In this document: piece by piece, positions 1 to 8,185 of the stretch
Layout of the letters: every line of letters starts with the position of its first letter
Numbering within the stretch: position 1 is the first letter of the stretch
Origin: Candidatus Bandiella woodruffii
GTDB taxonomy: Bacteria > Pseudomonadota > Alphaproteobacteria > Rickettsiales > Midichloriaceae
NCBI RefSeq assembly: GCF_034359465.1
Contig: NZ_CP110820.1
Coordinates: forward strand, 372,001 to 436,000
Direction of reading: 5' to 3'
Length of the DNA stretch: 64,000 nt
Translations under genes and position numbers: made by a program
The notes under the pieces: model-generated
What the model was told of the DNA's origin: nothing
What the model saw: the letters and a program-made list of their open reading frames with translations, nothing else
Databases searched by the model: none

Positions 1-306
1 AAGGAGATTTACTTGAACATTGTTGGTGGTCTTAAAGTAAATGAAACTGCTGCAGATTTGGCTGTTGTTGCATCATTGATTTCTGCGAACAAGAATATAT
101 CGATCCCAAGGGATATGATATTTTTTGGAGAAGTTGGTTTGTCAGGCGAGGTAAGGCAGGTTAATAATACAGAAAACAGACTTATAGAAGCTAGTAAATT
201 AGGATTTAAAAAAGCCATTATCCCATCTCAAAGAAAAAAGTTTTCTTGCAATATGGAAATAATTGAGTTAAAGCACATAAATGAACTCAAGAAAGTTTTG
301 ATCTAA
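1..306 (+). CDS. radA: RadA DNA repair protein, C-terminal part (5' end outside window)
   Basis: The frame is open from base 1 to the stop at 304-306, giving the last ~101 residues. They match the Lon-protease-like C-terminal domain of RadA: NIVGG near the start, NETAADLAV, then FFGEVGLSGEVRQV. RadA is a RecA-like ATPase that helps branch migration during recombinational repair. The Walker motifs and zinc finger lie upstream of the window. cvpA follows after 17 bases, suggesting co-transcription. Confidence 0.9.
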   Translation, partial: KEIYLNIVGGLKVNETAADLAVVASLISANKNISIPRDMIFFGEVGLSGEVRQVNNTENRLIEASKLGFKKAIIPSQRKKFSCNMEIIELKHINELKKVLI

Positions 307-323
307 AATTAGAAGCCAGAAAT

Positions 324-1154
324 ATGGATTTTAGTGCAATGAATTATGTTGACTATACGGTAGTTGTGGTCATTGCTATATCTGGGGTTTTTGGGTTATA
401 TCGTGGGTTTATCACTTCTGCTGTTAGTCTATTGGGGTGGGTATTGGCCATTGTTCTAACTTACCAACTTTACCCCCAGGCTGAAGTTTATTTGTCCGAA
501 CACATAAAGTCCAAAGCATTAGTCGTAATAGTTGCCTCTGGTGGGCTGCTGATTGCTTTGCTTATAATTTTTGGAATAATCAACTCCGTGCTTTACAAAT
601 TGATTGGTGATTTAAAGAAAAGTCTTATTGACAGAGCAGTTGGTCTGTTGTTTGGCTTGGCCAGGGGTTTTTTCATATTATCATTTTTATTCTTATGTTT
701 TTCCATTAGTTTAAAATTACTTATTGGCAAAAAAGAAGAATTGGTTGAACAGGATTATCCTAAAGCGATTATTGGTGCAACTAGTTTTAAGTTGATGGAA
801 AATGGGGCTTTAGCTCTAAAAACATTTTTGCCAGAATCCATAAATGAGAGATTTGCAAAATTGTATGATGGTGCCGACAAAAAAGAGGTAGATAAGAGGT
901 TTATTGATAACGCGATAGATAAACTAACCGAGTTTACATCTGATGAAGAGATAAAAAACATCAACATCATGCGCCAAGATTTATCCTCAACTGAATCTGA
1001 AGAAATGATAGATATTAAAACACTCAGATATTTATTTGACAACTATAAGAAAAAGTTAAAAGACGGAAGTGTAAAGAGTGAGGTGTTCACTCCTAAGGAG
1101 ATGCAGAAAATTGAATCAATTGTGAACGGCGTTTCAACTGGCTCATTAAAGTGA
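324..1154 (+). CDS. cvpA: CvpA family inner-membrane protein
   Basis: The 276-residue product has an N-terminal membrane domain with hydrophobic segments near residues 10-40, 64-92 and 100-132, the usual CvpA/colicin V production arrangement. GLYRGF and GLARGFF are typical arginine-containing turns of the family. The C-terminal ~140 residues are charged and soluble, making it longer than the ~160-residue E. coli protein. Its molecular role is poorly defined (envelope homeostasis has been reported for the family). It lies 17 bases after radA, and its 3' side runs into the IS cluster at 1188. Confidence 0.8.
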   Translation: MDFSAMNYVDYTVVVVIAISGVFGLYRGFITSAVSLLGWVLAIVLTYQLYPQAEVYLSEHIKSKALVVIVASGGLLIALLIIFGIINSVLYKLIGDLKKSLIDRAVGLLFGLARGFFILSFLFLCFSISLKLLIGKKEELVEQDYPKAIIGATSFKLMENGALALKTFLPESINERFAKLYDGADKKEVDKRFIDNAIDKLTEFTSDEEIKNINIMRQDLSSTESEEMIDIKTLRYLFDNYKKKLKDGSVKSEVFTPKEMQKIESIVNGVSTGSLK

Positions 1155-1588
1155 GGCTTAACAAAGTTTTTATTTTAACTTGTATTAGATAGTGTCGTCA
1201 TGAGATTTGTGGTATAATATGAAAGAAAAGATAAATCAGGAGTAAAAATGGATTTAGGGCTACATAGGCATGATATAACAGATAATATGTGGGATTTGAT
1301 AAAGGATCATTTGCCAGGAAGGGAGGGTACGTGGGGAGGTTTGGCACATAATAACAGAAGATTCATTAACGCAGTATTTTGGATATTAAGAACAGGTTCT
1401 CCCTGGAGAGATTTGCCTTCAGAATATGGAGGATGGAAAAATACACATAAAAGATTTTGCAGATGGAGAGACAAAAGGATATGGGAGGCTTTATTGGAGA
1501 TATTTGTGAAAGAACCTGATATGGAATGGTTAATGATAGACGCAAGTCATAGTAAAGTGCATCCACATGCTTCAGGTGCAAAAGGCGG

Positions 1589-2420
1589 GGCTCTGTCGCA
1601 TCTGTAATATGATGCAAAAACTTTCAAATTATTTGTATATTTTTCCATTAAGCAGTTAGTGAAAGAAATTTATCAAAGTCAGAATTATAATTGTCATTGT
1701 CAGCAAGTTGTCCTTTTTTAATCATGTGCAAGAGCTCTATTCCTGCAATAGTCCTGGCGGCACTTCTAAAGGATTTGAAACCAAGCATCGGTCTAGTTCG
1801 TTTCTTTACAAATCTGTGATCGCCTTCTATCCTATTGTTTAGATATTTGTTATGCCTAATTTCTATTTGGTCTTCTTTAGATAATGGCTTATTGATCGAA
1901 TTCAAAGCAGAAGTATTAGAGCCACTTTTATCTATATTAACCTTTATAGGCTGGCCACTAGATTTAATTGCTTTCCTGAAAAACGCTTTAGCTGCCCTTT
2001 TATCTCTTTTTGCTCTTAGCATAAAATCTATGGTATCCCCGTATTTATCAACTGCTCTATACAAATAGACCCATTTACCTTTAACCTTGATATATGTCTC
2101 GTCCATTCTCCAGCTGCCGTTGACTGGCTTTTTTCTTTTTCTGAATCTTCCTTCAAGTATTGGCATAAACTTTACTACCCATCTTTGTAGAGTGGCGTGA
2201 TCTATGTTGAGTCCTCTCAACCCGCCTATCTCTTCTATCTCTCTGTAACTTAAAGAATATCTTCCTTTCATATACAGCGATACCATAATGATTTCTGCGC
2301 CATATTCATGGTTCTTAAAATACTTCATTAATTTTGGGTCTACTTTAAACATTATTACCAGCAACTATTTCTTTCAGAATATCAAAAATTCTTATGTGTT
2401 TCAACAGATGCGACAGAACC
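1589..2420 (-). mobile_element. IS6-type insertion sequence, copy 1 (intact, 832 bp)
   Basis: The ends are GGTTCTGTCGCATCTGT (left, at 2420) and GGCTCTGTCGCATCTGT (right, at 1589), 17-bp inverted repeats with one mismatch. One transposase gene fills the element. The two flanks differ: AAAGGCGG before the right end, AGAGATGA after the left end, so no direct duplication remains here. The AAAGGCGG partner lies at the left end of copy 4 (19623), which points to recombination between the two copies. Confidence 0.9.
1648..2352 (-). CDS. IS6-family DDE transposase (copy 1)
   Basis: The 234-residue transposase (counted from ATG MFKVDP; an in-frame TTG lies four codons upstream) has the IS6/IS26/IS240 layout. 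There is an N-terminal helix-turn-helix region (LSYREIEEI, HATLQRWV), then catalytic D84 (WRMDETYIKV), D141 (NIDKSG) and E176 (RIEGDHR), with the family signature GFKSFRSAARTI after it. IS6 transposases work by replicative, cointegrate-forming transposition, which favours deletions and inversions next to the element. The sequence is the same as in copies 4 and 5 and differs by one residue from copy 3. Confidence 0.92.
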   Translation of the reverse strand: MFKVDPKLMKYFKNHEYGAEIIMVSLYMKGRYSLSYREIEEIGGLRGLNIDHATLQRWVVKFMPILEGRFRKRKKPVNGSWRMDETYIKVKGKWVYLYRAVDKYGDTIDFMLRAKRDKRAAKAFFRKAIKSSGQPIKVNIDKSGSNTSALNSINKPLSKEDQIEIRHNKYLNNRIEGDHRFVKKRTRPMLGFKSFRSAARTIAGIELLHMIKKGQLADNDNYNSDFDKFLSLTA

Positions 2421-2718
2421 AGAGATGAAAGCTGAGTACTTACTAGCCGACAGAGGGTACGATGTTAATTACATAATTGACCATGCCCAAGAATTGGGCA
2501 TGAGAGTTGTTATTCCTCCTAAAAAGAACAGAATCACCCAGAGAAAATACAATAAAGATTTATATAAAATAAGGCATATTGTAGAAAACACCTTTCTTCA
2601 TCTTAAAAGATGGAGGGGAATTGCAACCAGATATGCTAAAAATTCAGCTTCTTTCCTTGCCGCAATTCAGATTAGATGTTTATCTCTTTGGCTTAAAATC
2701 TCATGACGACATTATCTA

Positions 2719-2847
2719 GTAGAATAACGTTAAGCCAAACAAATGACCAAGGTTGGTTTAAGAAGTTTTTATGCTGGTGCTGCGCTTCGGATAATGAAGC
2801 TAATGAGGATAATCTTAAAGGTGTTTTATCAAGTGAGAAAAAATATT
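2719..2847 (+). pseudogene. Fragment of an unknown gene (middle part), severed by IS copies
   Basis: The open frame contains NDQGWFKKF, a cysteine-rich LCWCCAS and KGVLSSEKKY. It is cut on the left by IS5 and on the right by IS6 copy 2. It continues exactly, in frame, in the minus-strand piece at 4102-4351 once the IS6 copy and one 8-bp AAAATATT duplication are removed: the join reads SSEKKY then LKQELRLF. The product is not recognised. The start of the gene is missing from the window. Confidence 0.7.
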
Positions 2848-3678
2848 GGTTCTGTCGCATCTGTTGAAACACATAAGAATTTTTGATATTCTGAAAGAAA
2901 TAGTTGCTGGTAATAATGTTTAAAGTAGACCCAAAATTAATGAAGTATTTTAAGAACCATGAATATGGCGCAGAAATCATTATGGTATCGCTGTATATGA
3001 AAGGAAGATATTCTTTAAGTTACAGAGAGAGAGAAGAGATAGGCGGGGTTGAGAGGACTCAACATAGATCACGCCACTCTACAAAGATGGGTAGTAAAGT
3101 TTATGCCAATACTTGAAGGAAGATTCAGAAAAAGAAAAAAGCCAGTCAACGGCAGCTGGAGAATGGACGAGACATATATCAAGGTTAAAGGTAAATGGGT
3201 CTATTTGTATAGAGCAGTTGATAAATACGGGGATACCATAGATTTTATGCTAAGAGCAAAAAGAGATAAAAGGGCAGCTAAAGCGTTTTTCAGGAAAGCA
3301 ATTAAATCTAGTGGCCAGCCTATAAAGGTTAATATAGATAAAAGTGGCTCTAATACTTCTGCTTTGAATTCGATCAATAAGCCATTATCTAAAGAAGACC
3401 AAATAGAAATTAGGCATAACAAATATCTAAACAATAGGATAGAAGGCGATCACAGATTTGTAAAGAAACGAACTAGACCGATGCTTGGTTTCAAATCCTT
3501 TAGAAGTGCCGCCAGGACTATTGCAGGAATAGAGCTCTTGCACATGATTAAAAAAGGACAATGCTGACAATGACAATTATAATTCTGACTTTGATAAATT
3601 TCTTTCACTAACTGCTTAATGGAAAAATATACAAATAATTTGAAAGTTTTTGCATCATATTACAGATGCGACAGAGCC
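2848..3678 (+). mobile_element. IS6-type insertion sequence, copy 2 (decayed)
   Basis: Both 17-bp inverted ends are present. The transposase is broken: an extra G near 3043 (GGCGGGG) shifts the frame after about 48 residues, and a small deletion near 3562 (GGACAATGCTGAC) removes the native C-terminus. The left flank is AAAATATT and the right flank is ATATAATT; AAAATATT reappears at the right end of copy 3 (4344-4351 as its reverse complement). Copies 2 and 3 have therefore exchanged flanks. Confidence 0.9.
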
Positions 3679-4101
3679 ATATAATTAGGCTCAATTAGTT
3701 TATAGCAATCATCTTGTTTCTAAGTCCAATATGTTATGAACCTATACAAGGGGGGGTGGATTCCTAAATAAATATAGATGAAAGTATAGTTCTGCCTAAA
3801 TTATTAAAAAGTAGTATAATCGATGCTTTAATCATATCTATGACCTTGGAATATCGCCTAGTTCTGCGATTGAATCTTGCAAGATAATGTCGCAATAAAA
3901 GACCACTGCGTAATATAAAATCGAAAAATTAGAGAGGAGAAAATGAAAAAAGTGGCCTGGATGAGTTTGCACAATAAAGTGGAAAATTTATAAGATGCAA
4001 AAAAGACGTGAAGACCAGCACCATTTTGACATGATAATCTATCTTATGGAAAATATGTTTCGTCACGCATTTGTACGTTCTTCATGCTCATCGAAAATTT
4101 A
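3679..4101. other. Intergenic remnant between IS6 copy 2 and the gene fragment at 4102
   Basis: There is no long open frame. A 16-codon frame (start 3942, MKKVAWMSL) follows a fair ribosome-binding site GAGAGGAG, but nothing supports its being a gene. A degenerate piece of the 162-bp repeat family lies at about 4058-4093. A run of seven G occurs near 3751. The rest looks like degraded sequence. Confidence 0.4.
4058..4093 (-). repeat. Fragment of the 162-bp dispersed repeat (copy E)
   Basis: The stretch with CGTCACGCATTTGTACG followed by TTCATGCTCATCG aligns with the middle of repeat copy B (37639-37800). It begins about eight bases after the stop codon of the fragment at 4102, in the same sense as that gene. 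This matches the placement of copies A and C just after stop codons. Confidence 0.55.
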
Positions 4102-4351
4102 TTAGAAGTCGTCATATTTATTGTGGCTATTATTATCATTCATACCATTTTCTTGATTTAAACAATATTCACCTGAGTATTTATCACCCGAATTATTGGC
4201 GGTGGATGTGTCATCATAAAAGTCTGATTTATCTGATAACTCATCTATCTCCTTTCCTATATTCAAAATCTTTTCTTCTATCAATTTAATTTCCCTTTGT
4301 TTCTCATCTACTATTTTTTGGAACAATCGCAACTCCTGTTTTAAATATTTT
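4102..4351 (-). pseudogene. C-terminal half of the gene split by IS6 (coiled-coil protein)
   Basis: It encodes LKQELRLFQKIVDEKQREI and further charged heptads up to about SDKSDFYDD, then an Asn/Asp/Ser-rich tail ending NKYDDF and stop. The first ~45 residues look like a coiled coil. It joins in frame to the plus-strand piece at 2719-2847 after removal of IS6 and one copy of AAAATATT, so both are one gene separated by an inversion. The function is unknown. Confidence 0.7.
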
Positions 4352-5183
4352 GGCTCTGTCGCATCTGTAATATGATGCAAAAACTTTCAAATTATTTGTA
4401 TATTTTTCCATTAAGCAGTTAGTGAAAGAAATTTATCAAAGTCAGAATTATAATTGTCATTGTCAGCAAGTTGTCCTTTTTTAATCATGTGCAAGAGCTC
4501 TATTCCTGCAATAGTCCTGGCGGCACTTCTAAAGGATTTGAAACCAAGCATCGGTCTAGTTCGTTTCTTTACAAATCTGTGATCGCCTTCTATCCTATTG
4601 TTTAGATATTTGTTATGCCTAATTTCTATTTGGTCTTCTTTAGATAATGGCTTATTGATCGAATTCAAAGCAGAAGTATTAGAGCCACTTTTATCTATAT
4701 TAACCTTTATAGGCTGGCCACTAGATTTAATTGCTTTCCTGAAAAACGCTTTAGCTGCCCTTTTATCTCTTTTTGCTCTTAGCATAAAATCTATGGTATC
4801 CCCGTATTTATCAACTGCTCTATACAAATAGACCCATTTACCTTTAACCTTGATATATGTCTCGTCCATTCTCCAGCTGCCGTTGACTGGCTTTTTTTTT
4901 TTTCTGAATCTTCCTTCAAGTATTGGCATAAACTTTACTACCCATCTTTGTAGAGTGGCGTGATCTATGTTGAGTCCTCTCAACCCGCCTATCTCTTCTA
5001 TCTCTCTGTAACTTAAAGAATATCTTCCTTTCATATACAGCGATACCATAATGATTTCTGCGCCATATTCATGGTTCTTAAAATACTTCATTAATTTTGG
5101 GTCTACTTTAAACATTATTACCAGCAACTATTTCTTTCAGAATATCAAAAATTCTTATGTGTTTCAACAGATGCGACAGAACC
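4352..5183 (-). mobile_element. IS6-type insertion sequence, copy 3 (intact)
   Basis: This is an 832-bp copy with both 17-bp ends. The flank at the right end (4344-4351) is the complement of AAAATATT, the duplication partner of copy 2. The flank at the left end is ATCTAGAG and has no partner in the window. ffh starts 90 bases beyond. Confidence 0.9.
4411..5115 (-). CDS. IS6-family DDE transposase (copy 3)
   Basis: This is a full-length 234-residue transposase with the D84, D141, E176 triad. It differs from the other intact copies by R72 changed to K (FRKKKK in place of FRKRKK), caused by a run of nine T on the plus strand near 4892. It is probably active or only recently copied. Confidence 0.9.
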   Translation of the reverse strand: MFKVDPKLMKYFKNHEYGAEIIMVSLYMKGRYSLSYREIEEIGGLRGLNIDHATLQRWVVKFMPILEGRFRKKKKPVNGSWRMDETYIKVKGKWVYLYRAVDKYGDTIDFMLRAKRDKRAAKAFFRKAIKSSGQPIKVNIDKSGSNTSALNSINKPLSKEDQIEIRHNKYLNNRIEGDHRFVKKRTRPMLGFKSFRSAARTIAGIELLHMIKKGQLADNDNYNSDFDKFLSLTA

Positions 5184-5273
5184 ATCTAGAGGCGTACGAA
5201 AACATTTTATTTTCATTTACTTAGTGTCTACATAATATTATGATTGCCTAATTATTATGTAATTTGCAAATCT

Positions 5274-6617
5274 ATGTTTTCTTCACTGGGAGAGAATTTT
5301 ACTAAAGTTTTAGAGAAAATTAAGCGTAAAGGAAGTGTTTCTGAGGCAGACATAACAGAAGCTCTTCGTGAAATTAGAATTGCAATGCTGGAGGCTGATG
5401 TTGCACTTGATGTTACAAGAGAATTCATCAGTCACATCAAACAAAAAGCATTGGGTGAAAAAGTTTTAAAAAGCATCACTCCTGGACAGATGATTGTAAA
5501 AATTGTTCACGACGAGCTGGTGTCAATGCTGAAGGCAGATGACCAAGATATCAACTTAAAAAGTACCCCGCCTGCTGTTATTATGTTAGTTGGCTTGCAG
5601 GGGGTTGGAAAAACCACAACATCTGCAAAACTTGCTGTACATCTTAGAAAAAAGTATAAAAAGAAAGTGTTGTTAGTATCGCTAGATACTCAAAGGCCGG
5701 CTGCACAGGAACAACTTGAGACGTTAGGAAAACAAGTTTCTATTGATACCTTACCTATTGTAAAGGGAGAAAGCCCTTTGGATATAGCCAAAAGAGCAAT
5801 GGGTGAAGCTAAAACCAAATATTTCGACGTGGTTATTTTGGATACCGCTGGAAGGCTGCATACGGATCAAGAATTATTGGATGAAATCATCGCTATAAAA
5901 GCCTTTGCCAACCCAATTGAGACACTATTAACTGCAGATTCTATGGCAGGGCAAGATGCGGTTAACAGCGCAAAACAATTTAACAACGCGGTAAAATTAT
6001 CCGGAATAATATTAACAAGAATAGATGCAGATGCAAGAGGTGGTGCTGCACTTAGCATAAAACATATCACCGGATGTCCAATTAAGTTTATTGGACACGG
6101 AGAGAAAATCTCAGATTTTGAGCAATTTCACCCAGAAAGAATTGCCTCAAGGATATTAGATATGGGTGATGTAGTAAGCCTGGTTGAAAGAGCTGCTGAA
6201 GTGGTGAACCAAGAAGACGCACAAGCACTTGCAAAAAAAATGTCAAAAGGGGATTTTGATATGGAAGATTTGCGCACTCAACTAAAAAATCTGAAGAAAA
6301 TGGGAGGTATTGCTTCTGTGGTTGCAATGATGCCAGGTTTAAGGGGCATAAAAGACAAAATGGACATGGATAAGCTTGATTCTGCTATATTAGCGAAACA
6401 AGAGGCGATCATTAACTCCATGACTAAAAAAGAAAAAAGATTTCCTAAAATACTAGATGCATCAAGAAAAAATAGGATTGCAAAAGGCTCTGGCACCTCT
6501 GTACAAGACATAAATAAGCTCTGTAAACAATTCTTTGAAATGCAAACCATGATGAAAAGGATTGGTAAAATGGATGGAAAAAGTTTGAAAAAATTTGGTA
6601 ATATGTTAAACAATTAA
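5274..6617 (+). CDS. ffh: Signal recognition particle protein Ffh (SRP54)
   Basis: The SRP GTPase delivers ribosome-nascent chain complexes to FtsY at the inner membrane. The 447-residue product begins MFSSLGENF; an in-frame TTG 30 bases upstream is less likely. It has the N domain (1-85), the G1 P-loop GLQGVGKTTT (~107), LDTQRPAA, LDTAGRLH, LTRIDADARGGAALS, and a methionine-rich M domain after ~300 with GSGTSVQDIN and MMKRIG motifs. The usual DGD of the G4-adjacent motif reads DAD. A BamE-like gene follows after 18 bases. The 5' region is only 90 bases from IS6 copy 3, so the promoter may have been altered. Confidence 0.96.
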   Translation: MFSSLGENFTKVLEKIKRKGSVSEADITEALREIRIAMLEADVALDVTREFISHIKQKALGEKVLKSITPGQMIVKIVHDELVSMLKADDQDINLKSTPPAVIMLVGLQGVGKTTTSAKLAVHLRKKYKKKVLLVSLDTQRPAAQEQLETLGKQVSIDTLPIVKGESPLDIAKRAMGEAKTKYFDVVILDTAGRLHTDQELLDEIIAIKAFANPIETLLTADSMAGQDAVNSAKQFNNAVKLSGIILTRIDADARGGAALSIKHITGCPIKFIGHGEKISDFEQFHPERIASRILDMGDVVSLVERAAEVVNQEDAQALAKKMSKGDFDMEDLRTQLKNLKKMGGIASVVAMMPGLRGIKDKMDMDKLDSAILAKQEAIINSMTKKEKRFPKILDASRKNRIAKGSGTSVQDINKLCKQFFEMQTMMKRIGKMDGKSLKKFGNMLNN

Positions 6618-6635
6618 TATTAAATTATTTTAAAA

Positions 6636-7211
6636 GTGGTTATGAATAATACGAGAGACAAAAACAAACTAGAAAAATTATCAGAAGCATTAAAAAATAA
6701 TTTAAAAAGAAGGAAAGTAAATGCCCAAAAAACCAAGGATAACACGGTGAGCAAAAAAGCTACAAGGCAATTGAAGACCGCTCTGTGTTTTTTTATGGTT
6801 TTATTTTTGGTTTCTTGTGTGAAAAAATTGGAGAAAACTGGATATTTACTCCAAAAACACAAATTGGAGTTGGTAAAAATCAACAAAACATCAGAACAAG
6901 AACTTATACATATCCTGGGTGAGCCAACCACAAAGTCCAGTTTTGGTACAAAAACCTATTACTACATGGAGCGTCAGTCTGAACAGATGGCATTTTTTGC
7001 ACCAAAATTAAAGGAGCAACAGGTTGTTGCGATAGAGTTTAATCCAAGAAACATTATTAGCAATATAACCATTTACACCAAGGATGACGCCAAAGTTTTA
7101 AGTTATGACGGAACGAAAGAAAATTTCGAAGGCAATAAAATTGGCGCATTAGAGCAAATGGTTGGCAATTTTGGAAAATTCAATTCACAGGCTCAAAAAG
7201 GTGCTAAATAA
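6636..7211 (+). CDS. bamE: BamE/SmpA-like outer-membrane lipoprotein with N-terminal extension
   Basis: The lipobox LFLVSC lies at about residues 57-62 after a hydrophobic stretch (TALCFFMVLFLV), followed by a domain with TSEQELIHILGEPT and KTYYYMERQ, typical of BamE. BamE belongs to the beta-barrel assembly machinery. The 191-residue frame has an unusual basic start with KLEKLSEALKNNLKRRK. Two readings are possible. The true lipoprotein may start at the internal GTG 6747 (VSKKATRQLK...), preceded by AAGGAT, or the short basic module may be fused to it. The gene lies between ffh and a winged-helix gene, all closely spaced. Confidence 0.7.
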   Translation: MVMNNTRDKNKLEKLSEALKNNLKRRKVNAQKTKDNTVSKKATRQLKTALCFFMVLFLVSCVKKLEKTGYLLQKHKLELVKINKTSEQELIHILGEPTTKSSFGTKTYYYMERQSEQMAFFAPKLKEQQVVAIEFNPRNIISNITIYTKDDAKVLSYDGTKENFEGNKIGALEQMVGNFGKFNSQAQKGAK

Positions 7212-7220
7212 TCATCCATT

Positions 7221-7790
7221 ATGATTACTATATTAAGCGATAGTGATTATATTGAATATGCATTAAAAACAGTTGGTATTTATAAAACGCTTGAGATTTC
7301 AACAATAAACTGTTTGGATAATAGAGGTGATTTAGAGAGTAGTGTTGTTATAGTTGACGATAAACCTATTGATCTAGAAAGCCTGCCGACTTTCATATTA
7401 ATTGCTCATCATAAGAATGCTAATTTGCAAAAACCTTTTCATATCTCAGCTCTTATGCAGATGTTAAATCAAAAGCTGGAATCATTAAGCAATTACATTT
7501 ACCCTGATAACTTTTCGTTCTTTTTTTATAAACGCTTGCTACTCAATAAATATGGACAATCCTCTAACCTAACAGAAAAAGAAGCAAATTTGCTACGCTA
7601 TTTACTAAAAAATAACAACAGCTTGGTAAGTAAAAGTGTTATTCTTCAAGAAATTTGGCAATATAAGTTTAATACAGAAACAACCACACTTCAAACCCAT
7701 CTGTATTCCCTAAAATCAAAATTTAAGGACCTACAAATCTGTGATACGATCGAGATCCAGACGGATAAGGTGAAAATCAAAGCATTTTAA
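7221..7790 (+). CDS. OmpR/PhoB-like winged-helix protein with degenerate receiver
   Basis: This 189-residue protein has a shortened N-terminal half resembling a receiver core (VVIVDDKPIDL near residues 42-52) and a C-terminal winged helix. LTEKEANLLRYLLKN, LVSKSVILQEIW and TTTLQTHLYSLKSK match the trans-activation domain of OmpR/PhoB regulators. The receiver lacks a clear phospho-acceptor context, so it may act without phosphorylation. It is nine bases after bamE, and no histidine kinase is nearby. The DNA target is unknown. Confidence 0.65.
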   Translation: MITILSDSDYIEYALKTVGIYKTLEISTINCLDNRGDLESSVVIVDDKPIDLESLPTFILIAHHKNANLQKPFHISALMQMLNQKLESLSNYIYPDNFSFFFYKRLLLNKYGQSSNLTEKEANLLRYLLKNNNSLVSKSVILQEIWQYKFNTETTTLQTHLYSLKSKFKDLQICDTIEIQTDKVKIKAF

Positions 7791-7832
7791 ACAGTTCGCA
7801 ACGGCCGTGGGTAAAGCCATTATAACTGAATA

Positions 7833-7922
7833 TGGCGGATGGAGTGGGATTCGAACCCACGGTACGCGTTAACGCACGCCGGTTTTCAAGACCGGTACCT
7901 TAAACCGCTCGGTCATCCATCC
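7833..7922 (-). tRNA. trnS(TGA): tRNA-Ser (TGA anticodon)
   Basis: The minus strand folds with acceptor GGATGGA/TCCATCC, a long variable arm (CGTGCGTTAACGCG region), TTCGAATCC in the T loop and anticodon TGA in CTTGAAA. CCA is encoded at 7833-7835. The long variable arm is diagnostic of class II serine tRNA. Confidence 0.95.
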
Positions 7923-8012
7923 ACTTAGACTATTAACAGATTATTTTTATCTTATCAAGCAACTTTCAATAATCTGTCCCATATATTTAAAATATTTTTA
8001 AATGTATGCCTG

Positions 8013-8174
8013 TATACTCCGATAACTTGAAAAATTGGCGTCGTCATACTTCGGACTTCGCATAACGTTTAGGTACATATGTACGCGCCTCATGCTCATC
8101 GCTTGTATTCCTAGCTCTTTTCCAAGTTCTATGTCGTCTATAAATTTGCCAACCCTTGATTTACTAGAGGTATA
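8013..8174 (-). repeat. 162-bp dispersed repeat, copy A (full length)
   Basis: It runs from TATACTCCGATAAC to GAGGTATA and is over 90% identical to copy C (57155-57316). It lies 11 bases after the mutM stop and in the same sense. It contains the palindrome GTACATATGTAC. Read on the minus strand it is open for all 54 codons (KSRVGKFID... to ANFSSYRSI). Its short, imperfect terminal inverted repeat is TATACCTC/TATACTCC. Confidence 0.85.
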
Positions 8175-8185
8175 TAGGTTAAAAA

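Larger units (their letters stand above)
1188..2716 (+). mobile_element. IS5-family element, split by an IS6-type copy and internally deleted
   Basis: The left end starts GATAGTGTCGTCATGAG and the right end at 2716 is its near-inverse; both are flanked by TA, the target duplication seen for this IS elsewhere in the window. The left part (1188-1588) encodes the first ~115 transposase residues from ATG 1248. The right part (2421-2716) encodes the last ~93 residues, with the YxADRGYD-type and HIVENTF motifs of IS5 (IS427-like) DDE transposases. About 150 bases of the intact element are missing between the parts, where the IS6-type copy at 1589-2420 sits. The left junction is AAAGGCGG, the same 8 bases as at 19615-19622. 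The copy is not functional. Confidence 0.85.

Noticed and set aside
1835-2068. A 77-residue open frame antisense to every IS6 transposase copy (also at 3201, 4598, 19975, 60575)
   Set aside because: It recurs only because the IS sequence recurs; it has no ribosome-binding site and lies fully inside the transposase gene.
3942-3992. Possible 16-residue leader peptide with a good ribosome-binding site
   Set aside because: No downstream gene in the right orientation and no conserved context; lies in degraded inter-IS DNA.
4030-4056. ATCTATCTTATGG resembling the IS1 right end
   Set aside because: Only 13 bases match and the rest of the terminus is absent; may be chance in AT-rich DNA.
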